Notes under the pieces: model-generated
Database searches by the model: none
What the model was told of the DNA's origin: nothing
The model's input: only the letters and a program-made list of their open reading frames with translations
Made by a program: the position numbers and the translations under genes
In this document: piece by piece, positions 17,815 to 26,914 of the stretch
How the letters are laid out: each line of letters starts with the position of its first letter
Numbering within the stretch: the stretch's first letter is position 1
Origin: Burkholderiales bacterium PBB3
GTDB taxonomy: Bacteria > Pseudomonadota > Gammaproteobacteria > Burkholderiales > Burkholderiaceae_C
Assembly (NCBI GenBank): GCA_002256115.1
Contig: NKIK01000067.1
Coordinates: 1 to 57,115 of the forward strand
DNA length: 57,115 bases
Direction: 5' to 3'

Positions 17815-17897
17815 TTTTCACCCATTGTTGTTATGTTTAGTATAACCATAAAGCTACTACGCGTATAGTAGATAAACCTGTATTTTTGGAAAACTGT
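17815..17897. promoter_or_regulatory. divergent promoter with two candidate WYL-regulator operators
   Basis: The short region between the MBL gene and the WYL gene contains two inverted repeats: GTTATGTTTAGTATAAC (17830-17846; GTTAT/ATAAC arms) and CTACTACGCGTATAGTAG (17854-17871; CTACTA/TAGTAG arms). WYL-type defence regulators such as CapW and BrxR bind inverted repeats in this position to repress their operons, so both are reasonable operator candidates. Confidence 0.55.
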
Positions 17898-18815
17898 ATG
17901 AATGAGCATGTAGATTCGGTGTTCCCCGATGATGACGACACACCGCGCCCGAGCTCCTGGAGCCAGGACAGGCGTCTCAAGTTCATTGATTTCCGTTTGC
18001 GGTGGGAGGGCCGGATCAACCGATCCGACTTGGTGGACTTTTTTGACATTTCCATGCCGCAGGCTTCAACGGACGTCTCGAAGTATTCGGAAGCGGCACC
18101 CCAAAACCTCAGCTATGACGCCCGTATCAAGTCCTACGTGCGCACCCCAAACTTCAAGCCGCTGTTTGCCCGTAGCGGTACCCGCACCTATTTGAATGAG
18201 CTTCAGGCGCTAGAAACCAAGATCATGGAGCCCAAGTCCAGCTTCGTAGGCTGGAAGCCCGATCTAGGAATAGTCCCGCTACCCAATCGCAATGTGGAGG
18301 GCAAAGTGCTTTCAACATTGCTGCAGGCCGTGCGGGAAGGACGTAAGGTCTTTACGTTGTACCAGGGCATGGTGCGGCCTGAACCGGTTGAGCGCACCAT
18401 TTCGCCACATGCATTCGCTTTCGACGGAATGCGCTGGCACGTAAGGGCGTATTGCCACTTACGCGAAGACTTTAGAGATTTCGTTATTGCTCGTCTAACC
18501 ATCATGCAAGTGGGAGACGCAACCAACATCTCCAAAGACGATGACACGCAGTGGCACACGATGCTCCAGCTTGTCATTTCAGCGCATCCCAGCCTGCCGC
18601 AACAAGCACGCAAGGCGATTCAGTTGGATTACGGCATGCATGAAGGCACCACAAAATTCGAATGCCGCCACGCGCTGCTTTTTTACGCCCTGCGTAGACT
18701 CCGTCTAGAAACGCCGGAAGACGCTGCCAGCGGGGCACAGCAACAAATCGTGCTGCTCAATCGCGCGGAACTCCAGCCCTTCATTGATCAGCTTCAAACC
18801 AAAAAGACTGCATGA
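17898..18815 (+). CDS. WYL-domain transcriptional regulator (CapW/BrxR-like)
   Basis: A 305-residue protein with an N-terminal winged-helix region (WEGRINRSDLVDFFDISMPQ, residues about 35-55) and a central WYL-like domain (VFTLYQGMVRPEPVERTISP, then WHVRAYCHLR and FVIARL). The C-terminal dimerisation-type extension matches the length of CapW/BrxR proteins. These repress antiphage operons and respond to an unknown ligand. I prefer the ATG at 17898, with GGAA upstream, over a TTG at 17886. It is divergent from the MBL/E2-E1-JAB operon and convergent with the patatin operon, so it could control either or both. Confidence 0.8.
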   Translation: MNEHVDSVFPDDDDTPRPSSWSQDRRLKFIDFRLRWEGRINRSDLVDFFDISMPQASTDVSKYSEAAPQNLSYDARIKSYVRTPNFKPLFARSGTRTYLNELQALETKIMEPKSSFVGWKPDLGIVPLPNRNVEGKVLSTLLQAVREGRKVFTLYQGMVRPEPVERTISPHAFAFDGMRWHVRAYCHLREDFRDFVIARLTIMQVGDATNISKDDDTQWHTMLQLVISAHPSLPQQARKAIQLDYGMHEGTTKFECRHALLFYALRRLRLETPEDAASGAQQQIVLLNRAELQPFIDQLQTKKTA

Positions 18816-18917
18816 GTATCGAAGGCTATCTGAAGACTTTCGGCGCCGCAGATTGAATATTTGGTTGGAAACAAATTTTGGAATACGACCACGTTACCGC
18901 AACTCAAGTCTTGGGAG

Positions 18918-20399
18918 TCAATAAAAACTGTACTCAAAATAAAGTGGATTCACCACTAACCCAGTCAAAAACTTTTTCCGTGCATCAGGAGGCAATTCTG
19001 CCAAACTGGCATCGCTCGGCGGTTCTGAGTCAGATACAAGTAGTCTTCCCCCCGTCTTTTGGGTCAGTCGCTTAACCAGCGGGCCAAACGGCATGCTCAT
19101 CCAACGGCTCTTTACTGCTTCCTCTTTGAATACCGGGATAAAGGCTACCAAATCCTCACTAGTCATTTGCTCAAGTCCTAACTTGTTCAGAGTGGCGTTG
19201 TGGCTACCATGATGTCCTACTTTATAGAACACAGTTCTGGAGAGTAGCTCCGGTCCAGTCACCTCAGTCGCAATACCTTCCGACTTCACACGCCACTTAA
19301 CATCCTGCCAAGAGAGCCAGTTGCCCACCTGGGCATCGGCAGGAAACAGAAATACTTCGCCGGTGTCAGAAAATTCAAATGCAAGGACAACACACGTGTT
19401 GTTTGTATGGGTGTCTAGGTTGAGCGCAAGCGTTTCCGCAGACTGAGTCCAGTCTTCTTCGATTTGCCTCCACTCCAAGCCCGTGGCATTCCAAGTTTCC
19501 TCAATGAGCTCCTTTGCGGCAGCTGTATGTCGGTGTTGGCGAAAGTTGGAGTCAAAAGGGCAATCAGAGAATGCATCGCCAGTGTTATCAGACACTACCC
19601 GCCGGAAAGCTGCTTCCAGACTTCTGGTTAGGCTAGCCTCTGCGGCGAGCTCGTAGACCTCGGAGTCACGCTTACTCGGAGAACTCTTCTTGATGAGCGA
19701 TTCATCTTGTGGAGGCCCCAACACGAACACTCTTGCGTCGTTAACTCCAGTAAGTGATAGTGGTGCCTTATCGGGGTACAAATAGCGCGTCTTTACGCCT
19801 CTGCGATTCTTGAGGTACTCAAAGGCAGAGCGGGTCTTTTGGATTGGTTTTGGGGCTGATAGTCCCTCAGTCTTATTGTCTATTCCAAAAAAACCTAATA
19901 TCGAGTTAAGCCCCCGAGTACGGACGGACATGGCTGGAAATCTTTCCATGGCCAGCGATGCCATTGCAAGCGCTTGCACTTTCTCAGCACGCTCTTTGCG
20001 CAACCGAACACCCAGATCGTTTTGGGGATCCTCAGTCCACCCATACCAAACCTCTCCAATCGCAATGTCATCAAATAGGTCTTGGGCGTGTTGGGTCGAA
20101 AATCCAGAAGCATGATCCCAGTGTTCATGGGTCATAACCACCACATCCAAACGACCACCACAGGCTTTCGCGATGTCTTTGACCACCTTTCCCATCCGCT
20201 TCTTTGCGTCGGTCGCGACCATGATGATTCCGCAGTCGATCAGAACGTTAAAGGTCCCGCCTGACTCTCTTGTGAATCGCAACAATAGGCAGTCACCCAA
20301 TCCATGGCGGTACATGCGTATCGACAAACGGGCACTTTTGGCGGTACTTGGACTCATCACCTTGGCAGCTTTGGGAGGTGTTTTCTTTGCGGTTGCCAT
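18918..20399 (-). CDS. second metallo-beta-lactamase-fold protein
   Basis: A 493-residue MBL-fold protein of the ComEC-like type. A basic Lys/Ala/Pro-rich N-terminal stretch is followed by RMYRHGLGDCLLLRF, the metal motif MTHEHWDHASGF (near residue 90) and a late KVGHHGSHNA motif. All typical metal ligands are present, unlike the MBL protein at 16621. The start at 20399 has a TAGGAG Shine-Dalgarno that overlaps the stop of the upstream peptidase gene, so translation is probably coupled. It is the last gene of the patatin-peptidase-MBL operon. The substrate is not known to me. Confidence 0.75.
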   Translation of the reverse strand: MATAKKTPPKAAKVMSPSTAKSARLSIRMYRHGLGDCLLLRFTRESGGTFNVLIDCGIIMVATDAKKRMGKVVKDIAKACGGRLDVVVMTHEHWDHASGFSTQHAQDLFDDIAIGEVWYGWTEDPQNDLGVRLRKERAEKVQALAMASLAMERFPAMSVRTRGLNSILGFFGIDNKTEGLSAPKPIQKTRSAFEYLKNRRGVKTRYLYPDKAPLSLTGVNDARVFVLGPPQDESLIKKSSPSKRDSEVYELAAEASLTRSLEAAFRRVVSDNTGDAFSDCPFDSNFRQHRHTAAAKELIEETWNATGLEWRQIEEDWTQSAETLALNLDTHTNNTCVVLAFEFSDTGEVFLFPADAQVGNWLSWQDVKWRVKSEGIATEVTGPELLSRTVFYKVGHHGSHNATLNKLGLEQMTSEDLVAFIPVFKEEAVKSRWMSMPFGPLVKRLTQKTGGRLLVSDSEPPSDASLAELPPDARKKFLTGLVVNPLYFEYSFY

Positions 20400-20407
20400 G
20401 AAGACTC

Positions 20408-22351
20408 CTAATGTTGGCCATGCAACAAGCAAAAGGGCTCATCAGCACCAAGCTTGGAGTCTGCACCGAAGTAGACTTCACGCAAGGACAACCCCTGCTC
20501 GCTACGTTGACGTTTGTACTGTTGGATACGTTCGAGCCGTGCGGAATCACCAATGGGTCTGGTAATTGCATAGCGCAATGTCGGCTGTGCCCCCTCCATA
20601 TCAAATATCAATGTACTGCCTCCTCGGAAGTCAAAGTTGCCCAGTTGCGGTTCGTCAGGGCTCACGGGCATGTTCTGTAGTCGCTGGGTTACTGAGATGA
20701 TCAACTGCTTCATGATCTGACCATCCGGAGTGACTCTTAGTGTTGGGACGACTGAATGCACTTCGAATGTTGGCAATCCGGAGGGCTTGAAGCGAAGTCC
20801 CTGCATTTCCGAATTGATGTTCATATTCAATCCGGTAACAGTCATAAAGTTTGAGCGCTGGTTCGTTGAGTCAGACATCAGGATTGTTTGCAAAAATCCA
20901 TGTGCTTTAGCACGCGCCTCCCGAAGATTGTCGAAGACTTCCTCACGATCATGCAAGTACAAAGCCTTGCTCACCAAGTCTTTGAGCTCTACTGCAAGTG
21001 ATGCAAGTGCGTTCCATTGTTCTCCGCCAGCATTCTCATATTCCAACCGTGCATAGGGCCATCGAAGTTGCTCCTCCGAGAGCGTCTTGAGCCCCTCCGG
21101 AACAATTCCCCAACGCCTAAAAGACTCTATTAGTGCAACACGATAGCCATGCTTATCGTTCGGGACCATGTCGTAGTCTGCCGTCACGAGGGCACGCAAG
21201 TAGTCTCCGTAGGTAATATCGAACGGTGGGCAGTAGTCCAATGCGCGAATACACATACCAAGAAAGTGCTTCGCTGCCTTGGTCGCCTCACCTGCTATTG
21301 CATCTACCAAATCCGGATGCAGAGCTCCCTCCGGCAAAATGCCAGAGCCAGCACTCGCAAGTGCAACGATTCCCTTGGTGCGCACTTTGTAGATCGCCAT
21401 AAACGCAGAAAACATCGCTGCTACAAGAATTGCCCCACGCTCATGAGGTTCCGTTGCTTCCTGCAGGCGCTTTGGATTTGGTTGTATCAGCCGCCAATTT
21501 CCATCCTCACCCGTTTCACCGATTGCATTGCGCAGCGCGCCATAGCGACCTGTAGCCTCACCGAACTGCTGCGCCAATTCCCCGAGCAATGACTGGGTCT
21601 CCAAGTTACCCCGAGTACGAGCTATCTGGTGCTTGAGAATTTCTGGGAATGTGAAGTGTTGAAAGAGCGCAACCAAGTCAGCGAACGCCTCGTGAAACGC
21701 CAAAGAGTCAGGATGATTGTCTTCCACATATCGGCGATGCATGCCATCAAGCAACGCGTGAGTGGTTTCGTGCGCAATGATGTCTTGGGAAAGGCAGCTA
21801 AACACCGTCCCAGTGGGGCCCTGGAAGTATCCAAAAAGCAATGCTTTCTTTTGCGGACTGTAATACGCATTCGCAGCGCGTAACCCGTGTGGGTAAATTC
21901 TCAGAGTGCGGACAAATGAATCTCTGAAGCCAGCGGACTTTGTCATATCAGTCTTTGGTGACCAGAGAACTTGGCGTCCCAGCGCTTTTTCGAAATTGGT
22001 AATCGTGTTCATCGCTACGGCGTAAACCATCTGTTGATGAAACTGCGGGTTTCCCTCCGATGGAGCCATCCCATCCTGCGCCAGAATATTGATCGAGTTC
22101 AGATCCACCGGCTCGTACCAACAACCACTTGCTGGGTCATAGTCGACAACTTCGACGTACTCTCCACGGGGACCGGGCTTCAGATTCCGTTCCCATGGGA
22201 CCTCAAAGACTGTGTGGTTAATTGCAGCTGTCTCCAGCCGAAGAGATAGGCTCGGATCAAAAGCATAGCCTCTGATACGCCGGAAGGGCGGGCGGTTGGC
22301 CAGCTGTTCGGGTGGATCTTCTCTGTACTCAGCACTAGATATTGACGTCAT
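20408..22351 (-). CDS. thermolysin-like (gluzincin) metallopeptidase, cytoplasmic
   Basis: A 647-residue protein with an H194-E-T-T-H198 zinc motif. A second motif, FHEAFADLV, follows 22 residues later and provides the Glu221 ligand and Asp225 spacing of M4-type gluzincins. There is no signal peptide or prepeptide, so it probably acts inside the cell, which is unusual for an M4-like enzyme. The C-terminal third has no recognised domain. It lies 27 bases after the patatin gene and 8 bases before the MBL gene. Together with a patatin it may be an abortive-infection effector or activating protease, by inference. Confidence 0.7.
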   Translation of the reverse strand: MTSISSAEYREDPPEQLANRPPFRRIRGYAFDPSLSLRLETAAINHTVFEVPWERNLKPGPRGEYVEVVDYDPASGCWYEPVDLNSINILAQDGMAPSEGNPQFHQQMVYAVAMNTITNFEKALGRQVLWSPKTDMTKSAGFRDSFVRTLRIYPHGLRAANAYYSPQKKALLFGYFQGPTGTVFSCLSQDIIAHETTHALLDGMHRRYVEDNHPDSLAFHEAFADLVALFQHFTFPEILKHQIARTRGNLETQSLLGELAQQFGEATGRYGALRNAIGETGEDGNWRLIQPNPKRLQEATEPHERGAILVAAMFSAFMAIYKVRTKGIVALASAGSGILPEGALHPDLVDAIAGEATKAAKHFLGMCIRALDYCPPFDITYGDYLRALVTADYDMVPNDKHGYRVALIESFRRWGIVPEGLKTLSEEQLRWPYARLEYENAGGEQWNALASLAVELKDLVSKALYLHDREEVFDNLREARAKAHGFLQTILMSDSTNQRSNFMTVTGLNMNINSEMQGLRFKPSGLPTFEVHSVVPTLRVTPDGQIMKQLIISVTQRLQNMPVSPDEPQLGNFDFRGGSTLIFDMEGAQPTLRYAITRPIGDSARLERIQQYKRQRSEQGLSLREVYFGADSKLGADEPFCLLHGQH

Positions 22352-22378
22352 GCTAGAACTCCTTCACAGGTTTCCCAT

Positions 22379-23392
22379 TTACGGCGCCAGTAACTCCGGA
22401 GCGTACTTGCGAATACGAGCCTCGACCAAGGCCCCTCCATGTCGACCTAGAACTTCAATCTGAATCGCAGTGAGCGCAGCAAGGTTGGTTCCGACGGAAG
22501 ACGAGAACTGCGCGTCTCCACGCTGCACCTCCCCCTCTTGGCTATCGATAGAAAACCAGAGTGGGCACGGCCCCTTGCCGGCAAGGTGCCGATGCTCCAA
22601 ACGATCAAATTCCAACCCACGGACTTGCTCCATCATGATGTCAAGAGCAGCTTTCAGCACGATAGCGCCTGACTCGGTCGGGGTCTGGGCATTCACAAAT
22701 GGTTTTCCACCGTCGCTTACTATCAGGTAGTCGATTTTGTTTCGCTCACGCAGGGCAGGGTTTACACCCATGTTGTCGTAGATACCTCCGTCTGTCAGCG
22801 TTACATATTCGACCTGGTTCGCGGGCTGATAGTCATCTTTGTCCAACCGAAGTGGCGGGAATACTGGTGGGAACGCCGACGACGCAGCAACGGCCTTTGC
22901 TATGCTGAAGTCAGCTCCATTGACGACGCCCAACTCGTGCTCACCCATTTCAGAGAGTCCTTGACCACCTGCTACGAAGAAAAACATGTTCCCCGTGGAA
23001 AGATTGGTACTGTTGATATATAGCCTGGGGCCATTTGTCAAGTCGACCAATTTGGCTTTGTGAAATAGATCCCGATCGTAGCTATGTGCCAGCTTATCGA
23101 GACGACTCTCAAAGGGGTCAAACAAGCCTCCGATGACCGAGCCCACCGCTATGGACTTTGTCTGAAGATATGTTTGTAGTTCATCAAGAACGGTTGGACT
23201 TTGCCAATTCAATGCCAAGAATGCACCTGCGATGCTCCCTCCACTGACACAAGAAAGCAAATCAATCTTATGGAGAAGCTCTAAGTCTTGCAGCTTTCGC
23301 ATGACACCCAGATGAAATGCTGCTGCACGAAAACCTCCCCCTGAAAGAGCGAGCGCAATGCGCTTGGGAGAACCCTCAATCGCCTTTACCAT
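22379..23392 (-). CDS. patatin-like phospholipase
   Basis: A 337-residue patatin-family lipase. It has the oxyanion loop LALSGGGFRAAAFHLGV (residues about 13-29), a nucleophile elbow SCVSGGSIAGA (around residue 50) and the catalytic Asp in DGGIYDNMGV near residue 205. The elbow has Ser rather than Gly before the nucleophile, as in several bacterial patatin subfamilies. It is the first gene of a three-gene operon. Patatins serve as membrane-attacking effectors in CBASS (CapV) and other antiphage systems. No CD-NTase is encoded here, so the activating signal is unknown. Confidence 0.8.
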   Translation of the reverse strand: MVKAIEGSPKRIALALSGGGFRAAAFHLGVMRKLQDLELLHKIDLLSCVSGGSIAGAFLALNWQSPTVLDELQTYLQTKSIAVGSVIGGLFDPFESRLDKLAHSYDRDLFHKAKLVDLTNGPRLYINSTNLSTGNMFFFVAGGQGLSEMGEHELGVVNGADFSIAKAVAASSAFPPVFPPLRLDKDDYQPANQVEYVTLTDGGIYDNMGVNPALRERNKIDYLIVSDGGKPFVNAQTPTESGAIVLKAALDIMMEQVRGLEFDRLEHRHLAGKGPCPLWFSIDSQEGEVQRGDAQFSSSVGTNLAALTAIQIEVLGRHGGALVEARIRKYAPELLAP

Positions 23393-23898
23393 GTTTAACC
23401 TCCGTTCTGTATCTACGACACTTATCTAGACCTCAAATTCCATTTCTGAGTTGAATCCGTTCGAAGCAGAGATATGCCCCTCGATTAATCTCGTTGTGGT
23501 TGCACTCAGATACTTTACGGGTTGTTGCGATTGCAGGCTATCCCCCAAATGGGTGATACTGAAGAATATTCGACTCAATTTGGCAGGGACCTAGTTTGAT
23601 TTGTTGGCCAACTGGATAAAGGCAATCTCCCCGGAAGGAGAACGCTGGTCAAATGTGACCATAGAAGCGAATCGACCATTGGACGCCAAGGCTCTGCACA
23701 ACAGAGCTTCCTGGATGCCGCCAATTGCTGTAACGGTCCGCCGTAGCTAAACAGAAGCGAGCTGGAATCTTGTTGATGAGCTCTCCTATGCCTACGTCGG
23801 TTGGGGTTCGGATTGACCGCGTTGAAATGATGGCACGGGCCAATATGCACCACGCATGGTAAGCGTCTAGTCATCCCTTCTTGACCGCGCGACCTGAG
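23393..23898. other. intergenic region with decayed open frames
   Basis: The first 60-80 bases should carry the patatin operon promoter. From 23575 to 23874 several overlapping minus-strand frames are open, but none has convincing composition or a ribosome binding site. Parts (GELINKIPARF) look protein-like and may belong to an old pseudogene of unknown kind. Confidence 0.35.
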
Positions 23899-24120
23899 TC
23901 AGTAGTCACTTACTTCGTCTACGATTTCATCATCGATGTAGAACTTCCCAATTGCTTTGTCCAGCCTTTTGAGTAGCGCATTCAGCGATTCGTTGTCTCG
24001 GCGAACCAACATCGCAACGGTGTTATGACTGCAGGCGGCAGTCGCTGAGCATCTGATCGGGTAGACCGCGCCAATCGTAATGTCGCCGCCGTCAGCGATT
24101 AGTGCTTCAATGTTTTTCAT
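23899..24120 (-). CDS. small hypothetical protein
   Basis: A 73-residue acidic protein beginning MKNIEALIADGGDITIGAVY and ending IDDEIVDEVSDY. It reads as a compact soluble protein and resembles a small uncharacterised family seen in betaproteobacteria (AMLVRRDNESL core). The GG at residues 11-12 is not a secretion leader, because no leader-like pattern precedes it and the rest is an ordinary folded-protein sequence. No clear Shine-Dalgarno. Function unknown. Confidence 0.5.
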   Translation of the reverse strand: MKNIEALIADGGDITIGAVYPIRCSATAACSHNTVAMLVRRDNESLNALLKRLDKAIGKFYIDDEIVDEVSDY

Positions 24121-24140
24121 GCATCAGTATTGTGTGGGCA

Positions 24141-24218
24141 TCAACTTGGTTGCCACTGATGCGGCAGCAATTCTTCAATGCGACGGTTCGAGTGATTGGG
24201 CAAGCGAAGACCAAACGG
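24141..24218 (-). pseudogene. remnant of an IS66-type transposase C-terminus
   Basis: A 25-codon piece ending in a stop translates as …NRRIEELLPHQWQPS. This resembles the conserved C-terminal tail of IS66-family TnpC transposases (R-I/L-x-E-L-L-P-x-x-W). An in-frame stop lies immediately upstream, so only the tail remains. Identification rests on this short match. Confidence 0.4.
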
Positions 24219-24245
24219 TCAAGGTGGGTTGCCTAGACGCTTACT

Positions 24246-24662
24246 AAGTAAGTGATCGTCCTGCGCAAGGACCTGAGCATACGTAAAGGCAAGATGATTG
24301 CCCAGGGATGTTGAGCAATGCCGAAAAACTGCAGCTGCGTGATGTCGGCAGTGCACGGATTTGCTGTCCACTCCGCCTGGCTTCGCGGCAAGTACGGGTG
24401 CGGGTCATCTGGCGGCGACTGGCTGGGGCGAGTAATCGGCTCGATCAGATACTTTGCTAACGTGAGAGTAAATTTGCAAACCGTGGCAGGCCAACCCCAA
24501 TGTGATGGGTTGTGACTCAAATGTCCGGGGTTTGTTGCGCGAGATGGGGCCGTAAATACTTGTCTTTGCGCTTGTCAGCGCGGTTTTCCACGCCCAGCTT
24601 TTGGGTGCCTTTATCGATCTTGAATGCGGCAAACAAAGGCAACGCAATGCCGACGATAAGGA
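24246..24662. repeat. duplicated segment, copy 2 (shorter)
   Basis: Matches 13143-13832 but lacks the roughly 280 bases found inside that copy. The match stops at ACGATAAGGAC (24662), where unrelated sequence begins. Confidence 0.8.
24517..24662 (-). pseudogene. truncated copy of the small membrane-protein gene
   Basis: Encodes the counterpart of residues about 14-60 of the protein at 13687-13869 (VLIVGIALPLFAAFKI, then KGTQKLGVENRADKRKDKY). The native start and ribosome binding site are lost where the duplication ends. A fused upstream frame exists, but its first residues are unrelated. Confidence 0.65.
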
Positions 24663-24777
24663 CACGAGTGGGCTCAGTTGGTCTAGGTGACTGTGCCTGC
24701 GGACTCGATTTTAGAAACCGCCGACCCAATACCTACCTCGAAGGCAGGATGCCGGCTAGATGACTTTCACAATCGGC

Positions 24778-26892
24778 CTATGTCGAGTCTCCCAGTGATC
24801 GAATCTCCACTGCTTTCTTCCCATCCACCCCCACCACCCTCTGCGCCCCTGCAATCGTCTCGGTCCGGTGGGCCACGATGATGCGGGTGATGGGCATGGC
24901 GGCCAGCGCATCCGTCACCCGGCGCTCGTTGGCAATGTCTAGGTGGCTGGTGGCTTCGTCCAGCGCCAGCACCTTGGGGGCTTTGTAGAGAGCGCGGGCC
25001 AGCAACACGCGCTGCTTTTGTCCGCCACTCAGGGCCGAGCCCATATCACCCACCAGCGTTTGGTAGCCCATGGGCATCTTGGCAATGTCGTCATGCACAG
25101 CCGCCATAGTGGCGCAGGCGTGTATGCGGTCTAGCTCAGGCCGCAGATCAAAGAAGCTGATGTTGTCAGCAATGCTGCCAGCCAGCAGCACGTCTTCTTG
25201 CATCACCGTGCCAATGACTTTGCGGTAGTTTTGCAAGCCCAGGTGTTTGACCGGTACGCCGCCGTACAGCACCTCGCCCTCTTGCGGGTGCAGTAGGCCC
25301 AAGATGACCTTGAGCAACGTAGTCTTACCGCAGCCGCTGGGCCCCACCAGCGCCACGCTTTGGCCTGCGGGCAGTTGCAGGTTCAGGTCTTTCAATACCC
25401 AAGGCTCGCCCTCGCCATATCGGAAGCTCACATTGCGCAGCTCTATGCTGGGCTGCAAATGGGCCAGGTCGTTGGGCGGCGCAGTATCAGTTTCTGGCTC
25501 CGCCAGCGCAATATCGGCCAGCCGCTCCGAGTGCAGGCTCAGCATTTTGATCTCTACCGCGTAGTTGATAAGGGCTGACACCCGACCAGTGAACTGTCCC
25601 TTGTAGGCGATGTAAGCGAACAACATGCCGATGGTGAAGGGCGACACGGTGGCCGCCCCTGCCCCACCCACGCCCGACTGCATCACTAGCCCCGCACCCA
25701 GCCAAAACACCACCAGGTTCTCGACACCGAACACAAAGGTGTTGGCCACACTGAAACCAATGTTCATCTTGGCGGTGCGTACATCCCGGTTTTGTACTTC
25801 CACCAGCAGGTTTTGCCAACGCGCGCGGCGCTCCTGCTCGCGGCCGAAGAGCTTGAGCGGGGTGATGGCGCGCAGGGTTTCTAGGAAGTGGGTGTTTTCG
25901 CGAGCCGAGACGATCAAGCGCTCTGCTGCTGCCTCACGAAAGGGGCTGTAGGCCGCCCAGCGCAGCAGGCCATAAACAACAACTGAAGCCACGGTAACTG
26001 CCGCCAGCTTGGGGGAGTACAGCAGCATCATGCCCAGCGCGGCCATGCCCATGATGCCGTCTAGCACCGCCTCCACTACGCTGGTGGTTAGCGTGCGCTG
26101 AATCGCCCCCACCGCCCCAAAACGGCTGACGACATCGCCCAAGTGTCGCTTCTCAAAAAACTCGACCGGCAGCTTGATCAAGTGTGCAAACACATTGCCC
26201 GCCCACTGAAGGCTAAGCGACTGGCCCAACACCATCACCATCCAACTGCGGGCCAGGCCAATGGCGGTTTGAATGACCAGCAGCAAACCAAAACCGACGA
26301 TGAGGACTTGGAGTAAGTCCATGTCGTGGGTGGCAATTGCATCGTCCACTACAAGTTGGTTCAGCAGTGGCGAGGCTATGGCAAAAAGTTCCAGCACCAC
26401 GGCTACGGCAAAGATTTGAAATAACGATCGCTTCAGACCTAGCACCTTGCCCGTAAGTGCCGATAGGGCCACCCGCTTACGTTCGTCTAACGGTTTAAAG
26501 TCAGTATTGGGCATTAGCTCCAAGGCTACGCCAGTGAAATGCTCTGATACCTCGGCCATGGCCAGCTTGCGCTCACCCACTGCCGGGTCAAGGATGGTGA
26601 TGTGGCCCCGTCCCACCTTCTTAAGAACTACAAAGTGATTCAAGTCCCAATGTAGGATGCAGGGGAGCTGCAACTGCCCCAACTCTTCCAACTCTAGACG
26701 CAGAGGGCGGCTATTGAAATTGAGCTGGCTTGCGTGGGTAATGAGCTGCTGAAGCGTTGCGCCCTTGAGCGAAACAGGGAAACGACGGCGGACTTCGGAG
26801 AGGTCGAGCTGCAGGCGGTGCGCATTGGCGACCATGACGATGCAGGCTAGGCCGCATTCGCTGGCTTCGGATTGAAGTATTGGTCGCGTCAT
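24778..26892 (-). CDS. peptidase-containing ABC transporter (C39), double-glycine peptide exporter
   Basis: About 704 residues with full PCAT architecture. The N-terminal C39 peptidase has Cys13 in SEASECGLAC, His in LNHFVVLKK and Asp in ILDPAVG. About six membrane helices follow (residues 160-430), then an ABC ATPase with Walker A GPSGCGKTT, signature LSGGQKQR, Walker B VLALDEATS and switch His in IVAHRTET. Such proteins cut leader peptides after Gly-Gly and export the peptide with an HlyD-type adaptor and an outer-membrane channel. I prefer the ATG at 26892, just before the peptidase domain. The gene follows a small membrane protein and precursor A. A 217-base near-identical copy of its 3' end lies at 29260-29476. 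Confidence 0.9.
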   Translation of the reverse strand: MTRPILQSEASECGLACIVMVANAHRLQLDLSEVRRRFPVSLKGATLQQLITHASQLNFNSRPLRLELEELGQLQLPCILHWDLNHFVVLKKVGRGHITILDPAVGERKLAMAEVSEHFTGVALELMPNTDFKPLDERKRVALSALTGKVLGLKRSLFQIFAVAVVLELFAIASPLLNQLVVDDAIATHDMDLLQVLIVGFGLLLVIQTAIGLARSWMVMVLGQSLSLQWAGNVFAHLIKLPVEFFEKRHLGDVVSRFGAVGAIQRTLTTSVVEAVLDGIMGMAALGMMLLYSPKLAAVTVASVVVYGLLRWAAYSPFREAAAERLIVSARENTHFLETLRAITPLKLFGREQERRARWQNLLVEVQNRDVRTAKMNIGFSVANTFVFGVENLVVFWLGAGLVMQSGVGGAGAATVSPFTIGMLFAYIAYKGQFTGRVSALINYAVEIKMLSLHSERLADIALAEPETDTAPPNDLAHLQPSIELRNVSFRYGEGEPWVLKDLNLQLPAGQSVALVGPSGCGKTTLLKVILGLLHPQEGEVLYGGVPVKHLGLQNYRKVIGTVMQEDVLLAGSIADNISFFDLRPELDRIHACATMAAVHDDIAKMPMGYQTLVGDMGSALSGGQKQRVLLARALYKAPKVLALDEATSHLDIANERRVTDALAAMPITRIIVAHRTETIAGAQRVVGVDGKKAVEIRSLGDST

Positions 26893-26914
26893 ACATGTAT
26901 ATGAATGCAAGAAC

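Noticed and set aside
23899..24120. Third GG-leader precursor (MKNIEALIADGG)
   Set aside because: Only 12 residues precede the GG, they do not match the two true leaders, and the remainder reads as an ordinary acidic soluble protein.
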